DNA from: Toxotes chatareus
Lineage: Eukaryota > Chordata > Actinopteri > Toxotidae
Assembly: GCA_016801885.1 (NCBI GenBank)
Contig: CM028891.1
Coordinates: 16,901,017-16,965,016 of the forward strand
Reading direction: 5' to 3'
Length of the DNA: 64,000 nucleotides
Below, piece by piece: positions 1 through 11,369 of the stretch (position 1 is the first letter of the stretch; each line of letters opens with the position of its first letter). The notes under the pieces are model-generated. The model saw only the letters and a program-made list of their open reading frames with translations. It did not search any database and had not been told where the DNA came from. Position numbers and translations under genes: made by a program.

Positions 1-479
1 TGCTAAACCCTTAAATAATAGCCCTAACCTACAGAGTGACATGAATCCACAGTACCTGCTTTTCACATGTGGGAATTCCTTTCATTTTAATGTTGTTTCT
101 GACATTCCTTTTCTGGGTTCACAATGAAATACACTGAACCTCTCAAATTATGAATCTCTGAGCAACCCTTTGATGTCAGCTCCTTTTGAACCAAATTCAA
201 TAACCATAATAAAGATGAAGGGAACAGAAGCAATTTTTCACTGTGCTTCTTGCTATCCAAAGCACTGCGCTGCCTACCACACCGTATACCACCCCACTTC
301 CCAGAGACTTACTCAAATGCCCAAAAGCAAACATTATTTCTTACAGATGGCAAGCTATTTCCACACCCGCCATCACTGTACTAAGCTCAGAAGGTATACA
401 TTAGCCTGACGTCACCATCTAAAGTGCCCTATTTGTCTACTCCTCTCTAATGCTTAACAAGCCAGCCCCCATCCCTCTC
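1..479. other. Unique AT-rich non-coding sequence
   Basis: No gene is recognisable. An open frame of 79 codons at 170-409 has no domain, no signal peptide and no supporting splice context, so I treat it as chance. The only discrete element is the CRE palindrome at 407-414, listed separately. Confidence 0.6.
407..414. promoter_or_regulatory. Full palindromic CRE-type site (TGACGTCA)
   Basis: The eight bases TGACGTCA match the full cAMP-response element bound by CREB/ATF bZIP dimers. CpG-containing octamers are depleted in vertebrate DNA, so an intact copy is slightly notable. No TATA box, CpG island or transcript start is visible nearby, so function is unproven. One such site is expected about once per 65 kb by chance in random DNA. 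Confidence 0.3.
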
Positions 480-680
480 CACTGCAGCTACCTTCCTCTC
501 CTTGCTGTTATTGATGGGCATTTGAACGCCACATTGGCATTTGTCAGTCACATAGCAGTTTCTGATTACATTAAAGAATGCCTCCAAGCAAATGTGCGAG
601 CATTTGGGTGCATGTTTCCACTTGTGGGACTGAACTGCAGAGAAGACTTTGCTATTTACGATTTAGCCTAAAGCCAATTT
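480..680. promoter_or_regulatory. CNE-like unique stretch
   Basis: About 200 bases of complex sequence without simple repeats, more GC-balanced than the flanks and ending at a T-run (718-732). It carries GATTACATTA near 565 and repeated GCATTTG/GCAAATG words (518-605). It overlaps a 73-codon open frame (450-671) with no recognisable domain. The call rests only on base complexity and motif content; conservation was not tested. Confidence 0.2.
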
Positions 681-717
681 AGCTTGGTGCTACTTTGCCA
701 CTTTGATGTCACAGCAG

Positions 718-732
718 TTTTTTTTTTTTTTT
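718..732. repeat. T-homopolymer tract
   Basis: Fifteen consecutive T. No target-site duplication or retroelement body is visible beside it. Confidence 0.9.
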
Positions 733-1144
733 CAATTATATTGAATTCATATGAGATTATTTAATTGCACAATTATTAACAAAATTATCGTTAATGTACC
801 CATGCTTTTGGTATAATGAATGGCTTCAGTGGAACCTAAGTGCTTAACCTAAGATGGAGAACAGATACGGATCCCTGCTCTCCCTCTTGCCCATATAATC
901 AAATTACTTCATAACCTGAGAATAAAATTAATTAAAGTCACACACGGTTGAATATCTGGGTTTAATAAAAGTTAATGGAAACTTTCTGTTCATCACCACA
1001 AGCCATGTAAGGTATCTTTTCTCCAAGTAGAGTGGGTGCAGCTAGGGGAAAAAGCCAGCAAGGTGAATTCTGCCAATGTGCCTGACTCTGTTCTGCAGTG
1101 ATTTTCAGGAATCTCTTCTGGGAAGAAAAAAAATCCTGGATATT

Positions 1145-1171
1145 AAAAAAAAAAAAAGAAAAAAGAAAAAC
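1145..1171. repeat. A-rich low-complexity tract
   Basis: An A-run interrupted by G (A13 followed by GAAAAAAGAAAAA-type sequence). It makes lysine-rich nonsense in a 60-codon frame on + and phenylalanine-rich nonsense in a frame on -, so neither frame should be read as a protein. Confidence 0.85.
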
Positions 1172-1338
1172 CTTTCTTCTTTCTTGCAACATGTACAACA
1201 CAAATTTATATTAAATCATATCCCCATAATTATTATTTCTAGTGCTTTCATTATTTAACTAAAATCCTATCTACACTCATGCACTTTTGCAGCAGTGTTT
1301 GTCTTTCTGAGTGTGAGCAGTGTGTGAAGCATGGGGTA

Positions 1339-1364
1339 AAATTTGCATTGCACAATGCAAAATT
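1339..1364. promoter_or_regulatory. Imperfect inverted repeat built on POU octamer motifs
   Basis: Arm AAATTTGCATTG (1339-1350) and arm CAATGCAAAATT (1353-1364) are reverse complements at 11 of 12 positions, with a 2-base spacer. The left arm contains the perfect octamer ATTTGCAT (1341-1348). The right arm carries the near-octamer ATGCAAAA in opposite orientation. Oct/POU proteins bind such sites. Whether this one is used is unknown. Confidence 0.35.
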
Positions 1365-4140
1365 GACAACATACTCATTACAGGGCTTCATTACCATCAA
1401 AATATAACAGAAAAACATTCCTCTAACCAGTTTGCTCTGTCCAGTCTTATTACCCATTAATCTCAGGCCAAGTCTTATTTTGTATTTGCAAGGGTAGACA
1501 AACAAATTATCGCCTGATTGCTTATAATAATGCACATGAATTAATGTCTCTGCTTTCCTTCATGTCTAATCCAATTGCTTATTGAAAACAATTAGACATC
1601 AAAGTTGGCATTGTAATCACTCCTTCTTGTAGTTTCAGTTTATTTTAATCTGCGTTCTCTCTGTCTGTGCTCTCATAAATGCCACAGAGGAAGAAAAAAA
1701 TGAAATGTAGATTTGTCCTCCCCTTAAATAAATGAGGCATATTGAGATTACTTGCATGTGAAATGTGACATAAGACTGAAGATGCCAGCTAGTGTGCCAA
1801 TTTTTGTTTATCTTGTTATGGGAGTAAAAAAGTAGAAGGTTTCATGAATGACCAAGTAGGGCTATAACTCAGTTCAGTATTCAAAAAACACTGGATTTCG
1901 TCCACAGTATTAACATCAGAAACTCACCCCAGACTATTTCCCTTTAACTGAAAGTACACTCTTCTTATTTAAACCCTCAGTTAGTGTATCTTTGAATCTA
2001 GACCATAGTGTCCACCGGTTTTTAGCTACCAGCAAAAAAAACTTGTTAATAGAGTTCAGCTATTGGTAAACAGTTGTTGCATTATGGGTTGTTGTATTTG
2101 TTGTTTGTCGCCGTAATGTTGCCGGGCATTTGTTTGCTATGTATCAAGCCTTTTTAGACATTCAGCTTTCATGAAAAGAGTCGAAAGCGTTTTCAAGAAC
2201 ACGCTAGAGACCAAATAATCTGTTCGGTGGCCAAGAATTAGCCCTGTCACAGATGGTGATGAGCTCAAAATGACAAGTCTGAAAAATGCTAACTGCTGGA
2301 GAAAGTAGTTTTGACCTCTTTCGAGAGCCTGACAGTGTGTGACTGATAAGCAAGCTGCACAAATAATAATCAGAGTCGTCTGATTTTTGTATTATAACCA
2401 GAGTTGTCTAATAACTCGGCCAGTGTGGTAGATTTAGTAATCCCCACAGTCATTTCCATCTCATCCTACAATCACCTGCAATTGTTATTATGTTGTTTAT
2501 CGACTTGATGTTACAGGCATTGACAGACATAATCACGCGAGTGAAACTATCAGTTCCAGTTTTCTTTTTTGGGGGGGGATCTGAGTGTTCAGAGATTTCA
2601 AATAACCTGCTTCTTTATGGGGAGGTCATTGTCAGCAGTACCCATTTACCCTTGTGGAGTTGTTTTGTATTCTGCACATGGTAATGAATATATTGATTTA
2701 CATTTTAGGCCCCAGCCAGAAGTCATGAATGGTGATGACAATATTTCTGCAAGCAATAAGGTGAGGAGATTAAAAATAGATCTAAGAGCATATGGATGAG
2801 CAGGAGAAGTGGTCAAAAATAGCAGTGAGTCACAGTCCAGCATATTTAGTTTATGATCTGATGAAAATGAAACCATTACAAGATAACACTCATCTTTCTT
2901 CGACGTTCCGTTTTTAAAATCACACAAACCAAAATTGAAATGGATTATGTTTAAAATGTGAAATCTATTGGTTTTTCCTCGGATAAACTTTTCCAGAATG
3001 CTGCTCATTCTCAGCAGAGCAACTGAAATAAGCTTATATTATCAGCCACTGGCTGTGGTTGTCCATGTCACCCAATGTGATCTGAATTTTCCAAGGTCAC
3101 AGTAATAATGTTATGTAAATTCTCTTTCATGGTGGATTTCCTCCCTTAATATTGTGCTTAGAATGCAGGTTGGATCCACTCAGGTCACTTAATGCTCAGC
3201 AAAGCAATAGCTCTATTTAAATATCGTAGGTATATTGAATGCCGTTTTTAATGTATGATATGAATACATTTGACAATGTGCTCTCACGAGCTCATCTCCT
3301 GCCCCCTGAAAATGGCAACATTTTGGACTGCCCCATCCCCATTCATTCCCTCCATCCTCCTCACTGCAGAGCCCTGCTGAAACGAATGCCCATGTCTCTC
3401 TTTCACTTATTTGCCTTATTACTCCAAATTGCACTCAGACACTCACAGCGGTAGCCCTTTTATTGTTTCAGCTTGACTCAATTAATGTTCATCTGTATTT
3501 CTATATAGAGAACAAAGACAAAGGGAAATATGAAGTCCAGCTACAAGCTACAACTGGAGGAAGTAAAAATCTGTGCTATGTGTTTTAAGGAAATGTTGCC
3601 ATACGTTGCATCTAGTGTCAGAATCATAGAGGGCTGGCTGGAGTTTTTTGTGTGCTATCTTTTTTATGCAGAGCTTTACTGTGTGATTAGGTTTTCAAAG
3701 CGGCTCTGAGTACACGTTACAAAGTCTATATTTAATGTGCAGGGAAAGGCATCATAAATCTCAAAAGCACTCATCAGTTTTCTCCAATGGCAGTCTAAAT
3801 CACTCAGAGGATGAAAAAGCTGACACTTCTCTCTTTGGTCGGGTGCAGAATGGAAGCTATCTAGCTTTTGATTCTTCTGACTTTTGGCTCATTTATCAAG
3901 CTGTGAGTTCTGCTCCGAGTCTGTGGGCAAGGGAGATATTCAGCTGCTCGCAGGCACTGTACAATACTTGCCTTTCCTCAGAAGCCCTGTGTTTGGTACA
4001 TGTACAGTCTACGCTATGTACGGTATAGCTTGTTGACAAAGACATTTACTGATTTCGAGCGATGACTCACAGTTTTGCTACTGCAACGCATTTAAAAGTC
4101 AGCATCTCTTAGGAATAAAAAAGTTGGGGAAAGAGCATGC
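1365..4140. other. Unique non-coding sequence
   Basis: No gene, RNA or transposon is recognisable. The frames here (for example 2646-3008 on - and 3735-4028 on +) have no domain, and their composition follows local base bias. The section 1990-2340 is complex and contains several CpG and no simple repeat, so it could be a diverged CNE, but nothing specific supports that. Confidence 0.55.
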
Positions 4141-4164
4141 TGTTCAAATAAGGTAAAATAAGGT

Positions 4165-4220
4165 CATCATGTACGCTTTAATATGCTAATTACCAGCGTA
4201 ATTGTCTTTGTTTTTAAAAA
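4165..4220. promoter_or_regulatory. Paired homeodomain-type sites, CNE-like
   Basis: TAATTA (4187-4192) sits in the POU/homeodomain-like context ATGCTAATTA, and TAATTG (4199-4204) follows exactly 12 bases later, close to one helical turn. These cores match homeodomain binding sites of the Antp/paired type. AT-rich DNA makes such cores by chance, so the argument rests on phasing and on the complex flanks. Confidence 0.25.
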
Positions 4221-4505
4221 TTATTTGGGTCTTTATAGGAAGGCTGATTGCCTGATTTGCTGATAAAGAGAGAGCAATGTAAAGCATGTGAAATTATTTT
4301 GGGGGTATGAAGTGTCTGATGAAGTCAAAAATGAATAAATGAGTAGATATCTTAATGCATAACTGTTTCCCAGCTCATGTAAGCGTTGGTCCTTAGATAT
4401 CCATCCTTAATCCATATTCAGAGCTGCTCTCTATTGATTGGGTGTGTTCCAGATAAGAGGGGATGCTGAATTGCACAGAGATAATACATTCTATGGATCA
4501 CAGGG

Positions 4506-4513
4506 ATGCAAAT
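4506..4513 (+). promoter_or_regulatory. Perfect POU octamer ATGCAAAT
   Basis: Exact match to the Oct/POU consensus octamer. Isolated occurrence; other perfect copies in the window are at 1341-1348, 41541-41548, 48693-48700, 55770-55777 and 62448-62455. Confidence 0.25.
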
Positions 4514-4649
4514 CAAATCAGATACCCATGAAAATGTGTGCCAAAGTCATCTTAAAGCAAAAGTATTTTACTCATTCAAATTAAAAATGTCTAATTTCAA
4601 GTCAGTATTCATGTGATTAGCATTTTCAGCTCATTTTTCCTCTGATATA

Positions 4650-4860
4650 AAGAGCGTATGAGCCCTTTTAGAAAATAATTAATGGCCTAATGTTTTCCAG
4701 GGTCCAATTACTGACTTGCTTTCTCCTCAAAATGCATAATCAGAAAGTGTGACGCAAAGTCCCAAACTCCTTTATCACGCTGTACTCAGTCAGCCGCCCA
4801 GACCCAGTGCTGAATCATTACACTGCTTTCTTCATCTGTCTTTCTAGCCTGATATATATT
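4650..4860. promoter_or_regulatory. CNE-like unique stretch
   Basis: Roughly 210 bases free of simple repeats. It runs from AATAATTAATGGCC (around 4675) through CCAATTACTGACTTGC to a TGAATCATTACA word (around 4811). It has short homeodomain-like cores (AATTAA, CAATTAC), a near-octamer AAATGCATAAT (around 4730) and two CpG in TCACGC and GCCGCC. The call is based on sequence texture and motif content; no homology was tested. Confidence 0.25.
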
Positions 4861-4916
4861 CCAATAAAACTCTCCTGTGTCTCTAGACACTAGTTAGATT
4901 GTTGATTTAACATTAG

Positions 4917-4931
4917 GTTTTTTTTTTTTTT
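4917..4931. repeat. T-homopolymer tract with TTG continuation
   Basis: A run of about 14 T followed by TGTTGTTGTT, a simple low-complexity block. Confidence 0.85.
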
Positions 4932-5272
4932 GTTGTTGTTTATTTCATATGACTGTGTGACCAGAAACAACAAAGAGTCTTCTTATTGTCATTCTGCCAG
5001 CAAGCAGGTAATAAAAAACCCAAGCTAAGACAGTAACAGACCTGCTCAGTGGTTGAGAGGGAACTGGTACTAATTCAATCCTTTAACTAAATACCATGTT
5101 CAAACAAAATGATTGACTCGATTTAAAGTGGAAATTTACCACTTTGTCAGTATTAGTTTTGGCACTAGATTTTGATTTAGTTGCAGTCTCTTGATAAAAA
5201 AGCGCATTAGGTTAAAGTCATCGGGGAAGAAGCCCGTTAAATTTGGGGGCAGATTTGAATCATTTACTACAA

Positions 5273-5289
5273 TTTTTTTTTTTTTTTTT
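5273..5289. repeat. T-homopolymer tract
   Basis: Seventeen consecutive T. It produces the lysine run in a 61-codon frame on the minus strand (5136-5321), which should be disregarded. Confidence 0.9.
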
Positions 5290-7380
5290 ACCACTGAAGT
5301 CTGGCGTATGTTGTGTGACACTGGCCATGGCGCCAGTTTGTGCCCTTCTAGTTTGGTAATGCAGTGACTAAAAGCGTCTGTGAATATTTTTTGTCATAGT
5401 TCTTACTGATGAAATTAACGCTGCCCTTTTAACTGACACACATCACTGAGGCATTTGCACATTGCACTTCCAAAGACTGCTGCCTCCAGTGAGAACCATT
5501 TCCAGTATAAGACCTCCTCACCACACAATCTTTACTAGAGAAGATGTAAATCATTTATGAACTGTACATAGGGGTATTGTTGTTGTTGATTTGAATACGT
5601 CAGAGGCTTTCATAACTAAATCTAGTATGATTCCAGCAGGATTCTGCTTCATAGAAAATGTCTTTTTCAGTTAATTCAGAATGTGTATGTTCTTACCAGG
5701 GTGATACGAATCAGAGGGCAAATAAACAGCCCCGCTAATGCAACACACTCATCACTCAAATCACCCACTGGGTTTCTGAGCTGTCAGTTATCTTACTCCA
5801 GCAAGCATGCTTTGCATACTCAATCCAACAGTGGACCAAGCCAGTTCATTAATTGATCTTTAGTATTCCCTTATGAGCACAAAGGCTCAATAGGACGTCT
5901 TTTTTGTGCCGTCCACTGAGAATTTTCTTACATATCCTATAATCTGTGTGTAGAATGCAGCACTTGTTCGTCTCTGTTGTTTAGTGTATGTGAAAATGGT
6001 GCTCAACGTTTAGTCCTAATGAGAGGGAAATTAGTCTGTGTGTCTGAGAACAAATTGGTACCTTCTGCTACTCCAATTGATCTAGACATTGCATTAACAT
6101 ACCTCACCCTTACATACTTGTTTTCTTTTCAGTGCCAGTTTGACCAGGCCATAATTATAGTTTGTCCTTGAGTAAGAATATCACTTAAAAGGAGATTCTT
6201 ATTTTCAGGATGGACCTGTGATTGCAACTTTCATTATTTGCTGAGAATCTTAATGCAGAGGCTCCTCCTGGACTCCTTTTAGATGCTGTGAAGCGCTGTG
6301 TTTGCCAGGGCCCTTCTGTGTCCCCTCTTTACATTTGCACAAGAAATCTGGAAGCTTGCAGGCCTTGAAGTCAACACAGCTTTTTCTAAATTGTTCACTG
6401 CTATGCTCTGGGAACAAGTTCTCTGTCATTAGCCTGCCCCTCAAATCTCCAGCCCTGGTTAAGATGAGGGAGATCTGTCTTTGTTGAGCACAGTCCAGCA
6501 CACTGCAAGGCTCTGCTGCAGTTTGAGTCCTCCCTGCAGAGACCGTGCAGGATGGATGTGCAATACACTGATGAGCACTTGTCCAACATGTTAGAAAGTT
6601 AGAAGTTGAAAAATTCTCTCCACATAAAAATCTGTTCAACTTAAAAATAAGGTGTTTACTGATGACATCTGTTCTGTAATTTCTGTGAGAATCTTATCTG
6701 TTTAAATCAAACTATTTTCTGAACAATCCTAACTGATCAAGTGTTTGATGAATAAGTCTACATCTCATGTTGATTCTTGTCGAGTCCTTCAAACCACCAC
6801 GTTAGTGTCGTTATAAGAACAGTACAGTTACTAATCTGAATAGTTTGAAACTGAAATCGACGGAAGTGGAATTAAAAGGGAACAGAAACGTGTAGGTACA
6901 GAAATACCAAGGGCCAAGAAATAGTGAAAAATACCTGCTACAGTTTCCTAACATGAACACAGAGTCAGCTTACATCCATCCCGTGATACAAAGTCAAAAC
7001 AGCAATACTATTACTAAACTATTAAAAATTGAGTGAACACATAAATGTCTGTCTCTCCTCTCATAAACCAAAATATGATTTTTATAGATTTCAAAAGAAA
7101 CTCCTCATGGTTTGGATTTGTGGAACACTTTCATACTTCTTCTTCTGTTCTTACTGCCAGTTCTCGACAAGATGTTTTTCTAATAAGGCTTCCATTCCAT
7201 GCAGGAAAAAAAAAAAAGATTAATGGCATTCTTAATTCCTTGTTACAATCATAAAACAAAACTGAAGATGGGTTTCTCTCTAAAGACGATTTCATCTCAG
7301 CTGTAATACTGCTTTTTCTTCCTCTCAGCTGGACACAAGCACAATTCTACCTTACAACTCTGATCAAAACAAGAACAAGT
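5290..7380. other. Unique non-coding sequence
   Basis: No recognisable gene. The longest frame, 129 codons at 6250-6639 on the minus strand, is cysteine-rich. It has overlapping frames on both strands (6302-6487 and 6401-6589), no domain and no signal peptide. I regard it as chance in a slightly GC-richer patch. Confidence 0.55.
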
Positions 7381-7385
7381 GTTCA

Positions 7386-7710
7386 AAGCCGGCGCAGATG
7401 GGATGAGATTGTGTTCAATAGAATTACGTTTTTCAGAACTAGTTAAAAATGAAAAAAGTCAAGCTCAAAACTGGAGTGAGGTGTCCGTGTGGCAAAAACA
7501 AATCGATAGACAGAGCAGATGAATCCAATCCCGGCTCATCAGATGAATCCTCCGGGATAGCTGAGCGCTCCCCAACACTGCCCACCCATTACGACTCGAT
7601 CCCTACCAAATCCCAACACAAAGCCGCCATATATACAAAGCAACCGAGCCACACACTTGGCTTGGAAAGAGCCGACACTGCAGCTCCTCCTGCTGCACCG
7701 CATATGATGA
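7386..7710. other. Locally CpG-richer patch with a 102-codon open frame
   Basis: I count 14 CpG in about 325 bases by eye, clearly denser than the flanks, which show about one per 50-100 bases. GC is also higher than around it. The patch contains an open frame on + at 7449-7757 whose product is polar and rich in Ser, Pro and Thr, with GATGAATCC repeated in the DNA at 7519 and 7543. I recognise no domain. It could be a weak CpG island or promoter, a lncRNA exon, or an old exon. It does not meet the usual length and GC criteria for a CpG island with any margin. Confidence 0.25.
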
Positions 7711-10700
7711 AAATCTCATATTGGAATTGTGTGATATTCAATGATATCATGTTCTGATGTTGAAGATTGTTTTAGGGATGATGAAAGGGTGAGCTGATTC
7801 TCTGTTTTGCTTTGAAGTCTGAACTCTGTTGATCAGTGTTAATAGCATCTGTCCTTGTTTTACAGCACCTTGGTGCTTGTAGCACCCAGTAAACAGAAAA
7901 GTAAAATAAAATATAATCTAGGAATTAAAAAAATATATATTATCAGGGCTTAAGTAGAAATGTGAAAGTGACAGAGAGAATGAACTGCTTTGTGATCGTC
8001 ACAATGCGATGACATGCGTAATTCACTGAGTGGTCCGGTCCACAGATGGTATAGAAATGTATTTACAATCTGATTGAATATAGTGATGTCAAACATGAAG
8101 AATAACTAATGAATACAGTGAATATACTCTGGTGAAGACCTTCATTGACAGAAAGGTCAGTGGATGGTTTTTATCCTGTAGATGTGCGGCCAGTGGAGGT
8201 AAACCAAGTGCAGAAGGGCCAGGGCTATTGATACGGTGACTTACAGATAGATCAATCAGACCAATCGGTATGTTTACAGTCCTCCCTCAAACAGTGGGTG
8301 CAGCATCACTGTTGGGGTTAATACGATATAGTTTGTTTGATGATGCAGTTAATACTGCTGCTGTACAGATGGTCATGTCTGGTAACACACAAGGACACAG
8401 ATTATAACCTATAATTTAGACATATGTCTCACACCCACAACATGATAAGACAACTTCATCATGTGTGCTTCTCAGTAAATGCATTTAGCAGTAATAGATA
8501 ATTCAGGAACCACTGACAGCTGGGTGAACAGCACTGTTTCAAGTTATAGCATATAGAGTATATAGAAACCTTTCAACTGGTTTTCATGTGTCAAAGGTCA
8601 TTCTTCACCTGTGTGAGGAGGCAGTTAGAGAGATATGATGCAGACAAAGTGAATGCGAGCTGACTGAAAATAACAGCCCAGCGAGGGGGATGAATAACAC
8701 AGTGCTCACTCGCTGTGGCTGAGCAGCGGGGAAATAACATAAAAATGACAAAATGCATTAGCTGTTTGTTTTATTATATCAGAGGGATGTCCAGCTTCAG
8801 CAGTGATTGTTTAATTAGTCATTTTTAATTTGCTTTCAGTGCTGTGCTAAAGGTATTTCATTTCACAGAGGATGCTTGTGAGAATCTTATATTCTAAAAT
8901 GTGGTTGTAGTCCATCATGCTCGTATTTTACATGGCTTGTCTATATTCAGATGTCCAGGGGTGGGTGTTAGGGGATTACGTGTTACTGTAGTTCAGAGTC
9001 AGTGTAAATGTAAAAGCATTCAGGATATCAGATTGATTTAGGAACAGATTTAGTCATTTATGGGATCTTTGTTAAGCAAATGTTGAAAATTCAGTATCTT
9101 AAAATCTAAGAGTGATAAACTTCGTTACTGCAGAGAAGATCTGAGTGCTTATGCTTCATTTACTTGCAGTGATATGATAAATGCATTTAATCAAACACTG
9201 TAACATATTAAGCAGTAAAATGCAGCGTAGACAGTCACTGACATGCAGGCATTCCCATAACAGAATAAGCGAGGGAATAAGTTTTAGCTGCCACGGCACT
9301 AACAGCAGCCATTATGTAGTTCTATGAGATACAGGGGCATTGATTCAACTTGTTTTGCTCAGAGCTAACAAATGGGCTGTCACACGTAATGATGCAGAAT
9401 AAAACATGGTCCCTTTGACACTAAAGCCAGAGACACGGACAAAGACCCATGTCGAGTGGATGTTGCTCAGCTCAAATAAAGGCCAAGCCCTCCATCCCGC
9501 CTCTAACTGTATTTTTGAACTAACACCTTCTGCATTCATCTAACACTCTTACCCAGCTCAAAGGCATCAGTGCAGGTAGGGGCTGGTTAATTCCTAAAGG
9601 ACGCCATGACATTGCAAGTTGGCCGTTTTAAAGATTGAACCTGTGACCATCTGGTTACAGGACAGTCTCAGGAAACACAAGGCCAACACGCCTGCTGCTA
9701 GGTAATGAGTGTCCAGAAGGATTAGACCGATACAGCCGCGCATATGACCAGTGCTTTCCTTTAATTAAGTATGGGCAGTGGATCTCTATCATCAACAAAA
9801 ACAGCCCTTCAAATCTACAGGGGCTGGGCAAAGTAACAGAAGGACTTGCAAAGCAATATAACAACAGTGTTTGCTCCAGCCTCAGAAATTACCACAGAGC
9901 TGAATCAACACCTCTGTGTCACAAAAAAAAAAACTTAGCTAAGACATGTTCCAGAGCTCGTATCAAAAGATTTGCTCTTAAGTTGCTCGTATGAGCGGTT
10001 TAAGAAAAACTGTGGCATTCACCAATTTTGTTGTACGTAGGACTTTAACCCTTAGGTACGAACCAAACGGCCCAGACCTGTCATAAGCAATATATACAGA
10101 TAATCTGCTTTCTGTTTCATGCTTTGACTCGTGTTAAAAATGTCATGTTAATCCCACACCTAAAAAGGGCTTCTGTGTCAGATTCATGGTACTTAAGTGA
10201 AAGCCTTTCACACTGCTGCAAAGGTTCAAGTAATGGTATAGAAGCCATCGGTTTGCAGAGGTATGATCACAGCTCAGCCTTGTTTGGTGATCAGTAAATC
10301 CCTTGAATTAAATAACCTCTATTGATAGAAAACCGAGGGAAGTACGTAAATCAAGGACATCATCACAGATATCAAAGCTTTGCTGAAACCCAATAAGAAA
10401 ATAAAATCTGAGTTCCAAATAATAGAAGTTATTACTATGCAGGAGCAAGTTCCAGTAGTATTTTGCCACCTATTACCTTTCTTTTGATTAATATTATTTC
10501 AGAATTAAGAATTTGCAACACCTACGTAAATGGAAGACAATTAACCAATACTGTTACTATTCCCTCTCATGTGTTATTTGTTAGAGCTTAATAGCTGTAT
10601 AATAGATATGTATGGTGCAGGCTGCAGGGTAGGACTTATGCAAGGAGAGGCTTTGGGTGATAACAATGAAGAATGCAGTGACTGAGCAAGAAAATCCACA

Positions 10701-11340
10701 CAACATGACTTAATGTATGGCTTTCTCACAAGGCTTTGCTTACCTGCACACATTTTTGGATAAGATCAGCACTCCTTCTCTGCACCAGTCCCTAGACCAA
10801 ACGTGTGGGAGGTTCTGGGAGAAAATGCTGCTTCGTTTTTGTCTCTTTGAGGACAGTAGTTGTTGTTTCAGTGCCATGTATAAATTGCACAGATGGAGGT
10901 AGATGGAATGCCTCGTTGTTCTAATCATGCCTTGTTATGTTGCTTTTGTTATTCTGATCCACTGATTGAAATACCTTGTGTACGGTCCAGTACTCTGCAA
11001 CTCTATTGATCTTTGAAGATTCCCAGTGTGGGCGGCAGGTTGATCATTTCCTTTTAGCCTGGAAGGGCGATGATTTTTCTGTTAGATGTATGTCATGTTG
11101 ATAAGAGTGTGGCAGGCGTGGAATACATGAATAATCCATGAAGTGAAGATGTATATTCTGCAGCTTGAAGTTGAGAAGCCATTATTCAACTTCAGTTTTT
11201 TTCTTCTTTTTTTTTTTGTCATAAATCTACAGATTTTTCATTTTTAAAGAAATACAGTTGATGTGGTATCGAATCTTTTCTGAGTCATAATATACATTTT
11301 ATCTGTATGCCAGCTGAGTGACCATAAATCACATACACTA
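7711..11340. other. Unique AT-rich non-coding sequence
   Basis: No gene, RNA or known transposon is seen. Short A and T runs occur at 9923-9935 and 11208-11218. A short near-perfect palindrome, AGCACC-TT-GGTGCT, lies around 7865-7878. TCAAAGGTCA near 8593 matches a nuclear-receptor half-site. All open frames are at most 76 codons and look like chance. Confidence 0.55.
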
Positions 11341-11342
11341 GG

Positions 11343-11369
11343 TTTTTGTTTGTTTGTTTGTTTGTTTTT
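11343..11369. repeat. (TTTG)n simple repeat
   Basis: About six TTTG/TGTT units in tandem inside a T-rich section. Confidence 0.9.

Noticed and set aside
5320..5337. Inverted repeat ACTGGC-CATGGC-GCCAGT
   Set aside because: Six-base arms with no known function are within chance expectation.
6250..6639. 129-codon cysteine-rich frame on the minus strand
   Set aside because: Frames overlap on both strands over the same bases, no disulfide-rich family pattern is recognisable, and the start lacks supporting context.
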